A stretch of 64,000 bases of DNA from Stercorarius parasiticus (GCA_013396915.1 VWZL01001357.1:1259-65258); one strand, 5' to 3'; shown: positions 23,901-38,370, counted from the stretch's first letter. Numbers and translations are program-made. Notes: a model not told the origin generated them from the sequence alone.

Positions 23901-26900
23901 GATTTTTTTTTTGTTGGAAGGTCAGTTGTCAGTGATTTGGGCTCTGAATGCTGCATCTACCAAGTGATACCCAGGTGTTACGGACTTCTCAGTCACTTCT
24001 GAGCATCCACTCAAAAATAGTGCTTGCAATGGCTAGTAGATAATGAAGGAAATGGTTCTGATTACTGGGATTACTACAGAGCCAAGGACAGAATTAACTT
24101 GAGCCACACATCTTGCTTCTAAAAGCCTTTAAAAGAGACTAAACACCTCATAAATGAGTTGGGCTTTCATTGTAATATAAACAAAAAGTGTCCCTGAAGA
24201 AATTATGTCAGTATGAGCCATTGAACACAGGAGGTGTGTGATGTAGGCTCACCTGCAGGCTTTTATTCTCCAGTCAGTGGCCGAACATTACAAGAATGGG
24301 GAGTGAGTCCACAGCAGGCACCTGGGAAGGACTTGGTGTACTGTGTTCGTGGATGCTTTCACAGAAGTGCTCATCTGTTGTGATACATGCGGTGCTGAAT
24401 ACAGTGAAGAGACACCAGAAATGCCAGCATTTCATGTGGCTCTACTTTAGCCCCTTTCTGAGTTTAGTTGAGGACTGACTCCTGTGTTTGGTCTCAGGCC
24501 ATGCATATGTCCTCTCTACCAGTTTTTCTGTGTCCAGAAACTGTATTTCAAATTCTCTGGTATAGGAATTCATGCTGCAATTGCAGAGGGACTCTGACAA
24601 GTCAGGACTGATGGAGAAGGGTGATGACTGATGCTTAGACATTCACTATACATTCAGTTTAATCCAGAGAATAATTCTCTAATGCCAAATACTCAATATT
24701 CACAATAAACTGCCTTTGACCAGATGGGAGCTGAGACAAAAACATTGCAATAAACTTAAAAAAGAACATCAAATACCTGAACACATAAAGGAAATAAGAC
24801 ATACTGTGATGTGCCACACTTACCATGTATTAATTAAACACATTGTATACTGAAAATTACCTCTTCTCTTGGCTTTATTTCCTCTTGGCTTGTATCTTTA
24901 TTCAGATGGACTGTTTCATAGACCTGCATCAGTTACAAGCTTAAGATCTTGCAATTACCTTCATACCTTTTTCATTTTTTCTCCTATCTAGTGTGGCTTT
25001 ACCATGCCTTTTGGATGTGCATTTCCTCCTGTTGCTTATCATGGTGCTGAGATTCAGGGTCTTATTTCGCCTTCTGGAACTGAAGCTCCCTTGTCATCTT
25101 TTGTCCTTACGGAGACCTAGAGACACGATGACTGAAGCAGGACATTTATTCTTGTATCCTCCATTAGAACCAAGCTCTGTCTTCATGGTCTGTAATATTT
25201 TAAAACTAATGGATAAGTAACTGGATCCTCTCTGCTGTTGTGCAGATCCCAGCATGAAGTGTTACTCGTTATAATGTACATTGTGGACACATCTAGGAAC
25301 CTCCAGCAGGATGAAGAAGGAGCTGTGCAAGCACAGTTCCTGCACTAAGGAGCATGGCCAGGTCTGCTGACTATTAGCCTGCTTCACATGGATTGCATTG
25401 TAGTACACAGTCAGTTCTGAACCGGATGGTGTGAAGATACTTGAGCAGACTCAGAAAGAGTAGAGTGGCATTTTTGTGACTCTGCAGTGGACCCTCTCCA
25501 TCTATATTGCTTGCACAGTGCCCATATGCAGGAGTGATTTATCTGCAAGATGGATAATCTGCCAGGGAATAATGGCAAGGAAACAAAGAAGACTCGGAGT
25601 ATGTAACAACACATTGACATTTATAGGTACTTTCTCCCAGCAGGTCTTTGAAATAGAGAATCTAAACACTAGCAGGTACCAAGCACTCAAGATGCCAGAA
25701 TTTATTGGTGAAAGTTATTTGTAAGCCGCTATATGTACTGCACGCAAAGGAGGAACCCAGCAAAAATAACCTGCCTAAAGGATGCTCAGAATCCAGCTTC
25801 TGAGCAAAGTCTTTCTCAGTATGTATTCTCTAGCTGGAGGATGAGGACCGTTTTTATGTATGTTCTCCGATAGGCCCCTGCATTCCTCATTGCACTGTGG
25901 TGCATCTTTTTACCTTTGCTTGTAATTAGAGATGCTTTTTGATTGGTCTTGACAGCAGTTTGAAGTGGGTTTTTTGTTGAGAAATGTCACCAGGAAGTAT
26001 ATTAATGGAGAGATGCCAAAGGTATTAAAGGCTACAGAGTCTCACGTTACAATGGAGATGTAGTCTTGTGTATATTCCAGTGCAATCTTTGCAATATAAA
26101 GGCAGAGACAAAACATCTCCTGTGTGTCTTTCCTCCCTTGAATTCCATTTTTCACCACCCTATTCCCTTTGCAGATTGGTGAGAGGCAGTTGCTAAATAT
26201 ATGCATAATAGTGAAAACCACTACATAATACACTGCATTGAAAGAGTCCTGTCAGGCTTCTAGGTCAAGGGAAGGAATATCTCTTTCTTTCCTAGTTAGC
26301 TTATCTTCCCATTTGTCTCCTTTCTCTCTATGAAAGAGCTGATGGGGAAGGTCTCCAGTTGAAGGAGCTATTCAGAAAAAGACCTGACACTTTGAATAAA
26401 AATTCAGGCTGCCTCCAAACATCATGTCCTCAATGCTATTAAACAATAATAAAAGTATAATGAAATTCATATTTACTCTGAAAACAAAATGCATACAGGC
26501 ATTTGATTTAAGAAACCCCAGATAATTGCTTAGAAAAGAAATCTGTAACAAATGGATGAGAAACGGGTAATTTAGATGGAGCATGGAAAAAAGTAATGCT
26601 GGAATCTCTGGGAGGAAGAGACAAGAGCTAACAGTAGGCAGAAGCACAGATGTTTGCATTCTTATTTTATAGAGGAATGCATAGATACACGGGGACAAAG
26701 GTTGTAAAAGGGACCCCCATTTCACCGAAGTCCACCCATGGCGTGACAAGCAGTTTGGTGATAAACAACAGGCGCAGAGAGACTCAGCACAGCACATGCG
26801 CCAGTCCCCATGGGCCATCATGACATGTCCCCACGTGCCTCTCTGACATCGGTAGCAAATTTAACACCTCCAGTATATTAAATTAACACCTTCAGTGTAT

Positions 26901-29900
26901 TTAACACCTTTATTGTGTGTCAGTGAGAACTTGGGTGACACTGGGGAGAAGATTTTACCCCGTGCTATGGGTAAAAGCAAGAAATTGTAGCCCTAAACCA
27001 ATGGCACATGTCCGTCTGATTTATGGCACAAATTCCTTCTTGACCCCAAGCCTGTCATCAGTTTAACCCTGACTTTTTGATAAATCACCCACTACTTGAG
27101 AGGTTTCTCGGGATCAGCAGCAGCATCAACTCACATGAAAATCCGTCCACATGTGGGTGTTTCAGAAGAGGCTGGAGAAAAGCAACCCCAACCCCCAAAT
27201 CTGGCATTGAGGGTGAAAAAGAAAAAACTTCTCTTGTAAATGGTCAGAATTAGCCTCAAAGAGCATTCGAAACAGAGAAGTACTTTGGTATTTGGATGAG
27301 GGTAATAAAATAAAATGTTGAAGACCTTATGCAGCAGTGTGCCCCTGCCCATTGCAGACACTCCTGCCTGTCTCAGGCTCCAGGGAGGTGTATGAGGCAG
27401 ATCAAGAAGAGTGAGGACTTGGGTCCTTGGGTTAAAAGTCTCTGTGGCTTTTGGAGCTGCAGATGAAGTGGATTTGTCTGACTTGCTGATTTCACTGCCT
27501 CCTTCAGACGTCCCACAGCCCTGGCATGGACTCTGCTGCCATGGAAATTATCACAGACCAAGCTCCCCCGACACTGTGGTTAGAGCTTTTGAGTAACATC
27601 TCTTTCTGGGTGACTACTCTGTCACTGTTTCTTAAAGCTGCTCTTTGCAACATGATTCCCAAGCTGTAAAACGATCCCATTGCAGTAGCCAGGTAGGAAT
27701 TACTGGCGTGTGCTCCGGATTCCCGGGCAACTGTGTCAAGATGTGGCATTGCGTATCCTGTCAGTCATGGGTACGTAATTACAGAGCATAATGAAGGAGC
27801 ATAAATCCAAGCAGGTGAAAAAGGTCTTTGTACGTACTCTTTGTTGTCCTTTAATCTGTCAGTAAAGAGACAGCCACGCTGCAGTTATCGGAAGCTCTAA
27901 TGCAATGAGCTGGAACAGCAATGAGGAGTGGGAGGGAAGCATTTAGGTGAAGATCCACAGTTTGCAAAGGCCCATACAAGTCCCACACAAGTTCACACAG
28001 TTTGCCACAACCAGTGGCCTCATGTCTTACTGGTATAATGCATCTCCAAGCAGAGTAATGGGGCAATGGTGACAGCAGCAAAGGACAGTGCAGGTGGGAG
28101 ATGCTTCCTGGCCCACTACCTAACAGCGTCCCCGAGACACGTGAGCACTGCAGCAGGGTGAGCAGGGTTACTCCACGGGCATCTTCAGACTGTTGCTGAA
28201 ACAGGTGAGTCCCAGATCAGTGGTAGCTTGTGTGTGACCAGAGTGGATTCTGCAGACTGCTGCTCAAAAGCAGCAATCTGCCAGATTTCTACTGTTAAAA
28301 TCCTCATGTGAGAGTTTTGCTAAGTAGCCCAACCCAAAGGCTGTATTCTGCTCTCGGGGATATGTACGCACAGCTCCCATCAGTACCCGTTCATGCTGAA
28401 TGCATCTGCCTGTTGCCTGACACCGGGACATCCTAAGGTGGTAGAGCACTGTGGGAAGGTTCACATTCTTTGGAGGCTGGATAAAAAATGTTATTGAGCT
28501 AAAGAAAACATCAGCATCATTAGAATTACCCGCTGTGCTTCATGACAGAGCTGACTCTATCAGTTCTTGCCCCTGCCCTGCCTCCCAGCTACAGGTTTAA
28601 AAAACCCCAGCACTACACATATCTTCAGTGCTTCCAGCGAGAAAACTTTCCTCTGCAGCCTTCATCGCATCTCTCAGTCTCATACGCACAAGCACAGAAT
28701 TCATTGTATAATCCACACCTACTCAGCACAAAGACCATTCTTGACACCAGAGGAAAAGTTAATGTATGAAGAAATAAAAGAATATGTAATTGAGATTTCC
28801 CCAGAGAAGAAAGGAGTGGAGAAATCTGCCACCACATATCATGCATCTCACCAACAGATACATATTCATTCTGCTTAAATGTATTCTGGTAGTTCTTATG
28901 TATTCCTTGTAGTTCCTAACAATTATATCTGATCTCTTTGTTAGGGACAGAAAATGTAGACTTAATAAGATGTCAACAGACAAGGAGTATAAAGTAATTG
29001 CCCATTACGCTATAAATGTGTTATAATCATTTGCCAGAGGGAAAAAAAAATCTAATTGAATGAAAACTCTTGATGGTTTCATTATGCTTCTATTAAGCGG
29101 CAGTCAGCTCTCCTGATCCAAATACAAGGCTTGATGCTTCTTGCATTTACATCTGTAGAAAATTTGCGGCAACTGCAACGTTACTGACGGATTTGCCGCA
29201 ACGCAGAGCTGGAGTAAGAGAGATGAGAGTGGATCCTGAGCATTTCTGAGCCAGGATGAAATGAAAACATTTACCATGCGTGTGGCTGAGGAAGAAAATT
29301 TCAATTCAAATGAAAGCAAAGCTGAATAAAATGCCAGCGCTCTTTCCAGCAATGGCAGGAATCAAAGTATGTGTGCGGAGAGAAAGCAAAGTAGAGGGCT
29401 AAATTCTGCCTTTGAAATTGCACTGCTAAAAATCCAGGCTAATTATTTGCTTATTAGTTATTAAATAAAACTTCCTTTTCTCCATCCTCCCTGCCACCCA
29501 GGCAGAACACAGCTGTTGAAATCCCTTTCTGTCTTTGCCAAGATGAGCCCAGCCTTTTTCAATCGCTCACTGACTCCCCCTTTCTCTACTCCATCTTGTT
29601 CAAGCTCCTTGTCCTTGCCTTTCTGCCCTGCATAATTCCAGCTCTTCCCCACTTCATGTGCTACCCCCTGCGCATCCTCCATGCCCTACGTACCAACCAC
29701 AGCATCCTGTGCATCTGCTTCTCTGTGAATCTCTTGGCATTTTCCCCTCCTGCCACTATTCACAGCCTTCCTGAGGTGCTTCACAAAGTCATCCCCATCA
29801 CCTACTTTCAATACTTTTTGAAGAACCTCTTCTTCCATGACCTTAAATAAACACAACCCCTGGTGGCTTCATCCACTTAGCACATGACAACGGGAACTGT

Positions 29901-32900
29901 CGCTCCTCCTCTGCATTAGCCTCACTGAATATGTAGCTTCAGCGCTGGTGCATTTGCCTGTGCTTCCCCAGCCCGTCCATCTTGGTGGCTGCTGTGAGCC
30001 GGTTTGTGAGTTCCATGGGATGGGAACGGTAAGTTGCTGTGACGTTCCACCTGCGCCGTGAGGACTCGCATGTAGATTCGAGTGCCTTCATGCTGTCAGC
30101 CTCTGACTCTAGCTGTGGCTCCTGCAGCAGGGGTGTGGTGTGTGAGAGGTGATGGGGCTGGGGGAGGGAGAGAGGCAGACGGGGTCTCGGGTCAGCCTGG
30201 GACAGTTGCTGGTCCCCTGCCCGGTCCCCCAAGTCCTCACTGTCTTGTCAGCCCTACCTGCCCACAGACCGCCGTGGGACGGGATGTGTGCCAGGTGAGT
30301 GCTGCCCACAAGAGTATTTGGGGATGTGGCTCCTAAGGCCAGACAGAATGGACACTCCTAAGCTACGCGGTCTCAGCAAAAAAAGATTTTCAGCTGGTTT
30401 TGATTGACAAATAACTTTTTCCAGTGGGAGTAAACACGACCATATCGTGCCTTTCAAAGGCTGAGTTTTCTTAATTGCCCTCCATGGGTCTCTGAAGCAG
30501 TGCACACAACTCCCTGAGGATCTGCAAGACCACTGGTGGGGAAGTGTTTACCGCTCACTCGCTGGCTTCCTCTGATCAGACAAATTATTAAAGCTACCTG
30601 AGCAGAGGTATTTGTGCTAGCTGAGGGCCTCGCTCAGCGGTGAGGTTGCGCTCTGGAGATAGTGAAGAGCAGCGATCTCTTCTGCACAGGGAGTGAGCTT
30701 CTTACGCTCACTTGCACGTATGCAAGATACTGTGTAAGTTATAAGACAACGAAAAATCACACCGGCCATTATATACGTTGTGCAGACAGATCGTTGCCCA
30801 AAATCGAGGGAAACTAAATGACTAGCTGCTTAGCAGTACATCCTTCTGGCCCTAAGCCCTTAGGTTTCCCTGACTTTCTATCTGTGTACCTGCCTGCCGA
30901 GGCAGTCTGTTGCATAGGGAGTCTTTTGCAAGCTGGGAATCTAACAAAGTCTGCTTTCACTCCTCCTTTCTATCCATCAGTTTTTCTTTTTAGCAGATTT
31001 TGCACGCTCCTGGTGTGGATTTGTACCATTATCAGCATTTTTTTCAAAGCTCATGTTCAAGGCTCAGCACAATAAAAGCCTGAGTCGTTTATATAAAAGA
31101 AGTACCGGGTAGATAGCAGTGAAGCGGGTGCTTAGGCATGTCCAGCCCCTCGCTATCATTTTGTTAAAGAAAATATCCCACCTTTTCTTTGGATTTGTTT
31201 CTGGGGGAATCACTCTGTGTTTCTCCCAACCTCTGAACTCACTGGCCATTTTCAATCAAATTCAGCAGTCGGTTTCCTTACAGTTTTGCCAAGAAGGAAC
31301 AGAAGACAGAGGCAAGTTTAGTCCCACACAGGCAGAATTTAGCTGTTACCCAGTGTCCAGACGTGAGCGTTTGGCCAGGCAGCATCACGACTGAGCCAAG
31401 GCGATACTGCCTCTGGAGCTGGGGAGGCAGCTGGGGGCACTGCAGTAGGGAGAAATTTTGGGCACAAAGAGCACGTACCCACTGCAGCTGAGGCATCACT
31501 ACTTCATATTGCAGTATTACTTCTTTACATTACATTTTTATCTTCATTTAACTGGCTTGTGCGTTTACATGAACAAGCCAGTGCATAGTTCTTGAGTTGT
31601 GAACATTTCAGTTCATTTTCTGCCTCTTTTTGGCTGGGGCAAAGACACCTGTTTGTCCTGCCTCATTGGAGAGGGTTATCCCTGTATTTTGTCAGATAGT
31701 TCTGTCCCCGGCCTCCTCTCTGTTTGGAAAGCCGCTTGCTCGTGCTTGCTGTGCAAAGGCATCTTGTACCTGTTGCAGCGATTTGCTTTCATTGACACCG
31801 ATCTCCTGAACTCGTAACAAGATGGTATTTCAAAATATTAGTTTTCAAAATATTTACTGAGAAACAGCCCTCTCATCTCAGATCGTTGCTGAGAGTCGTA
31901 CTTCTGTGTGCGTGCCTTGACTGCAGTGGGGAATGGTGTCGTCCTGCATCGAATTCAGGCTCTGAAAGGAAAATTGCTGGTGGAGCTGTACCTGCAAGTG
32001 GAAATGTTTCCCTCCCGACAGAGCCCGGTCCAAAGCTACCTGGAATTCATGGCATTTTTTTCCCTAAGGCTTCTGACCACCGTGTATTAAATCTAACTGC
32101 AATGAGCTAGTTTATAAATAGGGAAATATTCTCTATTTATAGACTGCCTTTCCCTAAGCAGACAACTAGTATTGGTAATAAACATACAGCTTCTTGTACG
32201 TAGCAGTGGGATTTTTTGTATCTCTGCTGTTTTATACAGATATAGATACTCTCTGTTCAGAAAAACGCTGTGGAAGAAACGTAGCTAAAATGCTGAATTG
32301 TGTGCAGCCCAGTGTGCTAACAGACACTGAGCTGTTTTATTTTACACTATTTGGGGTAAAAATCAAACAGAAGGAGATGATAAACAAAAACTGGTGTTCA
32401 AGATAAACAAGGATCACTAAACCCATGTTGTTTAAGATTAAATATCACTGTTGGTTTTAACTTACAAAAGCAAGTCCATTCGGAAATACTAGAATTATTT
32501 TCTCACTTTTGGCCTGTACCTAGAACTCAATAATTTTAGCATTTTATTTTAGTGTAATGCAGTCAAAGCAAGGGTTATAAAGCTGTTAGTATAAATTAGG
32601 AGTAATTCTGCTGAAATCTTTTGCCAAAATTTTCAGTTTGCACATGTAAAAATAGAAGAAAAAAATTGAGAAAATCTGACTTTTATTGAGAAATGAACCG
32701 TTATCTTTCCTGCTCTTGCAGATCCCCTGCAAATGTATCGTTATGCTCTGACCTCAAAAGCATCCTGTATTTTAAATATGTTTCTCTTGTTGCCTTTGAA
32801 TTGCAGTTGTTCTGAGAGGAGAAAATCCAACTGTGTTTTGGAGAGATGTTAAAGTATAGATTTAGGAGACTAATTTTAGGCACAGAGGCTTGAAGTTTTG

Positions 32901-32980
32901 ACCAATGGGATTACATGGGTAGAAACAACAGCAAAGCCCCAAATCTGGGAAAAATAACAAAGCAGAAAGATCTTCTCAAA
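23901..32980. other. Intergenic DNA; no gene supported
   Basis: A nine-kilobase stretch with only chance frames (for example the minus-strand frame 26372-26821, whose peptide has no recognisable domain). A short triple repeat lies at 26858-26918. I see no transposon with identifiable ends and no RNA gene. Confidence 0.5.
26858..26918. repeat. Three-copy degenerate tandem repeat 'ttaacacct'
   Basis: Three units beginning ttaacacct (ttaacacctccagtatatta, ttaacaccttcagtgtat, ttaacacctttattgtgtg) with a period of about 18-23 bases. Confidence 0.7.
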
Positions 32981-32984
32981 GAAG

Positions 32985-33350
32985 GACAATCCAACTCTTG
33001 CAAAAGCGGCCAAGGATTACTGTAAGGCAATAATTAATGACCATTGCTGCTGGGTCTCTAACTGATGCAAGGGGAATATTGATATAATCCTATTAGTGTG
33101 TTGCTCTCATTAATGTACTTATGTCAATTAGCTGAGCATTTTAGCAGAAAGATGAATTTATGAAATGTGGGGTTTTTTTCATCCAACATGGATTTCCAGT
33201 GCAAAAATCAATTTTGAACAACCACCAAAGATCAAGGTCCATTAATGAATCTTATCTGACACTAATGTTGTCTAATTACATTAAAATGTCACAACTAATT
33301 TAATGGCATCAGAGCTCTCTGCTCCATAAACAAACACAAGTTTGGTTACA
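32985..33350. promoter_or_regulatory. Candidate conserved noncoding element (possible enhancer)
   Basis: About 365 bases of low-CpG sequence packed with homeodomain cores: caataattaatgacc, ctcattaatg, gtcaattagctg, ccattaatgaatc, tctaattacattaaaatg and actaatttaatgg. No open frame or repeat accounts for it. The density and the lack of decay-like simple sequence make it the best candidate deep-conserved element in the gene desert by eye, but only a cross-species alignment could show this. Confidence 0.3.
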
Positions 33351-36300
33351 TTTCTAAAGAATGTCATTTTTGAACAGAAAAGGGAGAATGAAAATTCCAG
33401 TTTTGAGAATTTTCTACATTTTTGTCATTCCTATGTGTTTTGAAATGAAGTGTAAGAAGAACCTGGGCTCACCAGAACATTCACCAACACCTTACCAGCC
33501 AAAACAACAGAGCTTTGGGCACCATTTAGAAGAATTTGAATGTCTCTGCCCCTTTCCTTCATTAGATACTAAGAAAGCCCTAGAACCTATTTCTGCATGC
33601 GCTTGTGTCTCGGGGCAGTCGGGTGCAAAGCTGGAGTCAGACGATGCTGCGATGCTGTCCTGACTTAAGCACTGGGCGTCCTTTTGTGTGTGTGTGCGTC
33701 TGGTGCTCGCTCCATGGCTCACCCTCGTCGATGCTCCTGCTCTGTGTGACCCAGCACCCTGCTCTGCCCCTGGCACCCATGTGGCACTGTCAGGGCAGTG
33801 TGGGAGAAGGGGTGTAGGAGGGGGTACAACTGGGTGCTGCCCAGTCCCTGGCCTGTGAGTCTGGTTTTAAGTGGGTGGAAAAGAAGAGGGACCGGAGACT
33901 GCAGTGAAGACGCAGTGAGGGTTTTCATCACTGCAGCACACTTGAGCCTTAAAAATGAATTAAAGTAAGACACTGAACCAACAACTCTTCAAATCATTGA
34001 TAACTGGGACAAAAAGAGGAGATCTTAACCTAATTCCCACTGGGTTTTTTCCTTCAACAAAATAAAACAGCAGACTCTTTCACAGTTGCCAGAGCTGGAG
34101 CCTCACTAAGAGATTGTGAGAGATACAGTCAGTGACTAAGTTCGGATACAAAAGCATTTCTGATTGGTTTCCCACAGGATGAAATTCTGTTATAAAACCT
34201 GCACTCATTTTCCTTTGAAAGAGTAATTTAGGAACTGTCTCTCTTTGTGCTCTAACTAGGCAGCAGATGGCTCCAGTTAAGTTTTACTCCGTCTTATTGA
34301 TTTCACTGAAGCGATTTGATTTTATTTCTCAGCAGAGAAGATTAAAATATGAGAGATGCTTTACAGGCTTCTGAAATGGCAGAAACCTGCCCCAAAGAAG
34401 CTACAGCATCAGTCCATCACCAAGAGCACCTCTTTCCCTTGTGTCAGCTCAGAGACATCCGATTCCTCCCCATGGTCTCCCGTAGCATCATTTGAGTCCA
34501 GGGAATAGAGTTGGCAGACCCAGTGCAAAACACAGACAACAAGCATAAGAAAAGAGAAACAAGTGACTCTGAGGAAAAAACGTGTGATGTGATTTTTTTT
34601 TAAAGCCCGTCCCCAGTGTCTGCTTAATAAATAATTGAATGCTGTTATTTCCAAGCTCAGATCCATTTTCACACAAATGCACTTCCAACTTCAGTGATAA
34701 AAAAAAGGGATGCTTTTTTGTTGATTCTTCTTCACTGCAGCCCTGAAGCAATAAACCAAATTGACTGCTAAATTTAGACAAGAATTTAGGCAGTCTGGCC
34801 GAGTCATCTTGGAGTCCATAAATTTATTAATAAGGGAGATCAAGACAAGTCAGGAAAGAATCCCTGAGATGCAGAGCTGCTTCTCCCTTTAGTGGGTCAA
34901 GAATAGTTTGGGATATGACGCACAAATTGTATTCTCCAATTTACATGTTTAAGTCTAGGTTTATTCTCTTAACTGTGAAAAAAACCTGCGCTGAGGCAGA
35001 GCAGCTGTCTGGACAGCCCTGAGCAGGACTTCCCCGTGCTGAGGGGCTGCTTGTTCAAGCCCAGTGACTCCACGCTTCTTCCTCTACCCTTGGGGTCCCT
35101 GTCTTTTTCAGCAGTGGGTGGGTAACGTGCTCTTTTATAAGTAGTATTTCCTATGTGTCACCTAGCAAAGGAGTTCCTGGGAGTGTCTTTGAAGCCCTAG
35201 TTGGTGCCTGCTTATTTTTTGCAAAGCAGGTGTGACGACTGATGCTCAGTTGTATTCCTCACACAGTGCCCAACCTTTTTTCACAGATTTTTCCATGTAA
35301 GAAAACAAATCCATGGCAAGAATAAGTCTTTTGTCCCCAGTGCCACACAAATGAGGATACAGCCAAGTAGAAGATCCATCACATGGCAACGTAGGAAAAG
35401 GTGGGATATGAATCAGGAATTGGTTCCCTTCACTGAGGGAAGGGACTGAATCTCATCTTCTCCAGGGAGGAGAGCAGGCAAGCAGGTGTCACCTCAGTAG
35501 TTAATGGCACAGTCTGTCTTGCTGCCCTTCTTTATGCCCTTGCACTTCACAGTGGCAGATTCTGGCAACAGTTGCATTTGCAAGGAGGAGTATATTAAAA
35601 ACTGAAAAATCTAAGAGGGAGCTTGGAAGCCAAGGGTATGGGGGAGGAAAGGTTTCAGATGATAGTGGAGGTGGTCCATACTACCTTTTCTTGCTGGAGA
35701 GCCTGTTTTCCTGCAGTAATGCAGTTCTGCAGGAGCTGGTGAAAGCAAACTTGAATGGTCTGTGTGACGCTGCAGTTGCTTTCTCTGGGGTTAGAGCTCA
35801 CACTCAGGAGAATTACAGCCTTTCAGTTACTTAGCAGGAAGATCCCACTTTTGTCTACTTTGCCAAAACACTCGTGTGTCCATCACCCTTCTGAGTCAGG
35901 GAGAGAAAGACAAGAACCTGCTTCTGTGCTTAGAGCATGAGCCTGAGGCTGAGGGACTGCCATGAACTTGGCCCTGTCACTAATAGCATATAATTTGATC
36001 ATCAAGTTTTCAATGTTAATCAATGATTATGAAGATTACAACTGAGACTAACTAATGCAATCGCTTGAATTCATAGCCAATCCCCCAAGTAGTAGCATGA
36101 ACCCAACTCACCTTTTCCAGGTGGCTTCAAAGAGACCAGTTACCTGAGTAAAGAGAGCACAACTTGATCCACCACATCGCACAAAAGGATCAATGTCTGC
36201 TCTACTTGGCCAAAATTCACTGCAACATGTGTCAGCACAGATGTGGGTGACATATCACTGTGAAGAAATTAGGACATGCTGAGCATCACTCTAAGAAAAC

Positions 36301-37489
36301 CAAGTTACTGCAATGCACTGTGCGTGACAGCCTACCCTTTAGACTGACCGTGCAGCCCACCCCAGCCTGCCCCGGGTTTGTACTCCTGTCCCAGCACACT
36401 TGAACCTTGTACAAAGGCTGGAAAACAATCTCTAGTTAGAGGAGCATAAGGCAAAACTGCGTTATTCAACACAGGTGCTGGCTGCCTTGTGCACAAAAAG
36501 GATGAAATTGCTGCAGTTCAACGCCAGACTTCTGCCTTACGTGATAAGGTCTTTAAGAGCTCCTTTTTATGGCTCTCAGGAAGCTAACAAGAGTGCGACT
36601 AGATTTGTACCTTGCTTGGGATGGAAAGCCTCAGCTGAACAGTTTGATCGGTTATGCTCGGTGCTTGCTGATAGCTCCTGCGGGTTTTCTCATACCCCAT
36701 ATTTCAAGGCTTAGATGCCAACTCATCCCCATGCCCGTTTCTACTCACTGCTTGCCCTTTCCTGGCCCTCCCTATTACTGCCTGCGCTGCTCCTCAAAAC
36801 ACTTGAGTTTGCAAATTTTTCCTCTCCTTCTCCTCCCGTGTGACACAGGGTTTCCCCAGGCAGGATTTTGGCCCTGGCTAATGGGCGGGAGAAACAACAG
36901 CACAGGTATGGGTGAAAGTCTCTCCATTCACATTCCCGGGCTACAAACTTGAAGTTGGAGATCCATGGACATTAATAAGATAGTGCTTATTATGCTACCT
37001 GCTCCCAGAGACTGAATCTGCCCTCGGTGGACCTGTCTCACAGAAGCTGATAGAAAGGAATATAATTTATGGCTCCTGGTGCCAGTAAAACCTTTTGCAT
37101 TGGTGGGGAAAGAGTTCCTGCTTAGAAAGAGCTACTTAACAGTCTTTGGGATTTTTTTTCCCTTTAAATAACCCAAGTTCAGCACTCTATGAGGCAAAGA
37201 GGGGACAGTGGCCTATAAGCAATGACTGCCACCCATTTTCGCCAGCAGCACCTCTCACATCTACTTGGCTATTCTTCTTAAATTGCCATCTAATTTTCAG
37301 TATAAAGAGTGTCTAAGGTACATGCTTTCCATGATTGCAGCTTTATTACAAACCTGCAAGAAAAAAAAAGCTTTCATTGTTGTTTTAATTCCTTTGAACT
37401 TCTGAATTCAGCTTCCCCAAAACACATGCACATATAATTCAGAAAAAAAGCTCTATTTTAAAAAGCACACAGAATAAAGGTTGACATAC
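33351..37489. other. Intergenic DNA; no gene supported
   Basis: Contains a short (TG)n run near 33685-33696 and several chance frames of 80-127 codons around 33.4-34.8 and 36.5-36.95 kb. None has a recognisable domain. I see no promoter or transposon end. Confidence 0.5.
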
Positions 37490-37505
37490 TTTTTTTTTTT
37501 TTTTT
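37490..37505. repeat. T16 homopolymer
   Basis: An uninterrupted run of 16 T following ttgacatac. No adjoining SINE or processed pseudogene was recognised on the minus strand, so it is recorded as simple sequence. Confidence 0.85.
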
Positions 37506-38139
37506 GTCATTTTCTAATAAAAAAATGAGAAAAATGATCACATTCCTGCAATTAGGACATTCGGTAAATACCATGTATTTTGGATCAGCTGTTGGAATAA
37601 AACCTAAAATTAAAAAAAATACATTTCCAGAGCGACTGATGGGTGTAAACTAGGGATGTAATTCTTGAATGCAGATCCATCCTTGGAACAACACAGAGCT
37701 TCACAAATGTGACTAACGGTTAATCTGCGCATGAAAAATAAGAGTAAAAATAAGCAGGGTAAACACTGTTGTTTAATTGACTTCTGCCACTACAAATCTA
37801 GGCCAGATGCAGCCCTGGATTTCCAGTCATTGAAGAAAAGAGCCTCATACAAAGAAAATCTATTTTGCAAAATACACAAGTGAAAGAGCTTGGAAGGTCA
37901 CCAAACCTAAACAGTTAAAAGCAATTGCGTTTCAATTAAGTTGAACTGAAACAAACAGGCTTTAGAAAGAATGGTAAACACAGAAATGTTTCACTGAGCA
38001 TTAAGATGAACAAAGAGCATATATCTTCTGAAATGCCTTTTAAGGGCCATCTCATCCCAGTGCAGACATGAGACATTGCGCTGCATAAACTCCCAACTTC
38101 TCCCCGCCAAGCGAAGCACAAAAATTAAATAGTTTTTCC

Positions 38140-38370
38140 TCTCCGTTCGAGATTAAATAATGGCAAGACAGCCATCTGAAGCAAGAGGGAAAGAAATGGC
38201 TGCACGGTATTAAGAGAGTTAATTATAGATGCAGATTAAAAGGCAAGACTGAGTGGTGGAAGAAAAGGGAAGAGTAACCTCCGGCGCAGAGATACTGACA
38301 TGCAGCAGTTGTCAGTCACCTAGCAACAAGTTTCCTTTCCCTGCTGTGCTCTTTAATTCAGCAAATCTGC
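38140..38370. promoter_or_regulatory. Candidate regulatory block with RFX X-box-like site
   Basis: Includes ttaattatagatgcagatta (38219-38238) and an X-box-like palindromic site gtcacctagcaac at 38315-38327, fitting GTNRCC-N-RGYAAC with a one-base spacer. RFX sites mark ciliary and testis-expressed genes as well as some enhancers. The surrounding sequence looks non-repetitive. No transcript starts are visible nearby. Confidence 0.28.

Noticed and set aside
26372..26821. 149-codon minus-strand frame with hydrophobic stretches
   Set aside because: The hydrophobic part comes from reading T-rich codons in AT-rich noncoding DNA. There is no family resemblance and no supporting context.
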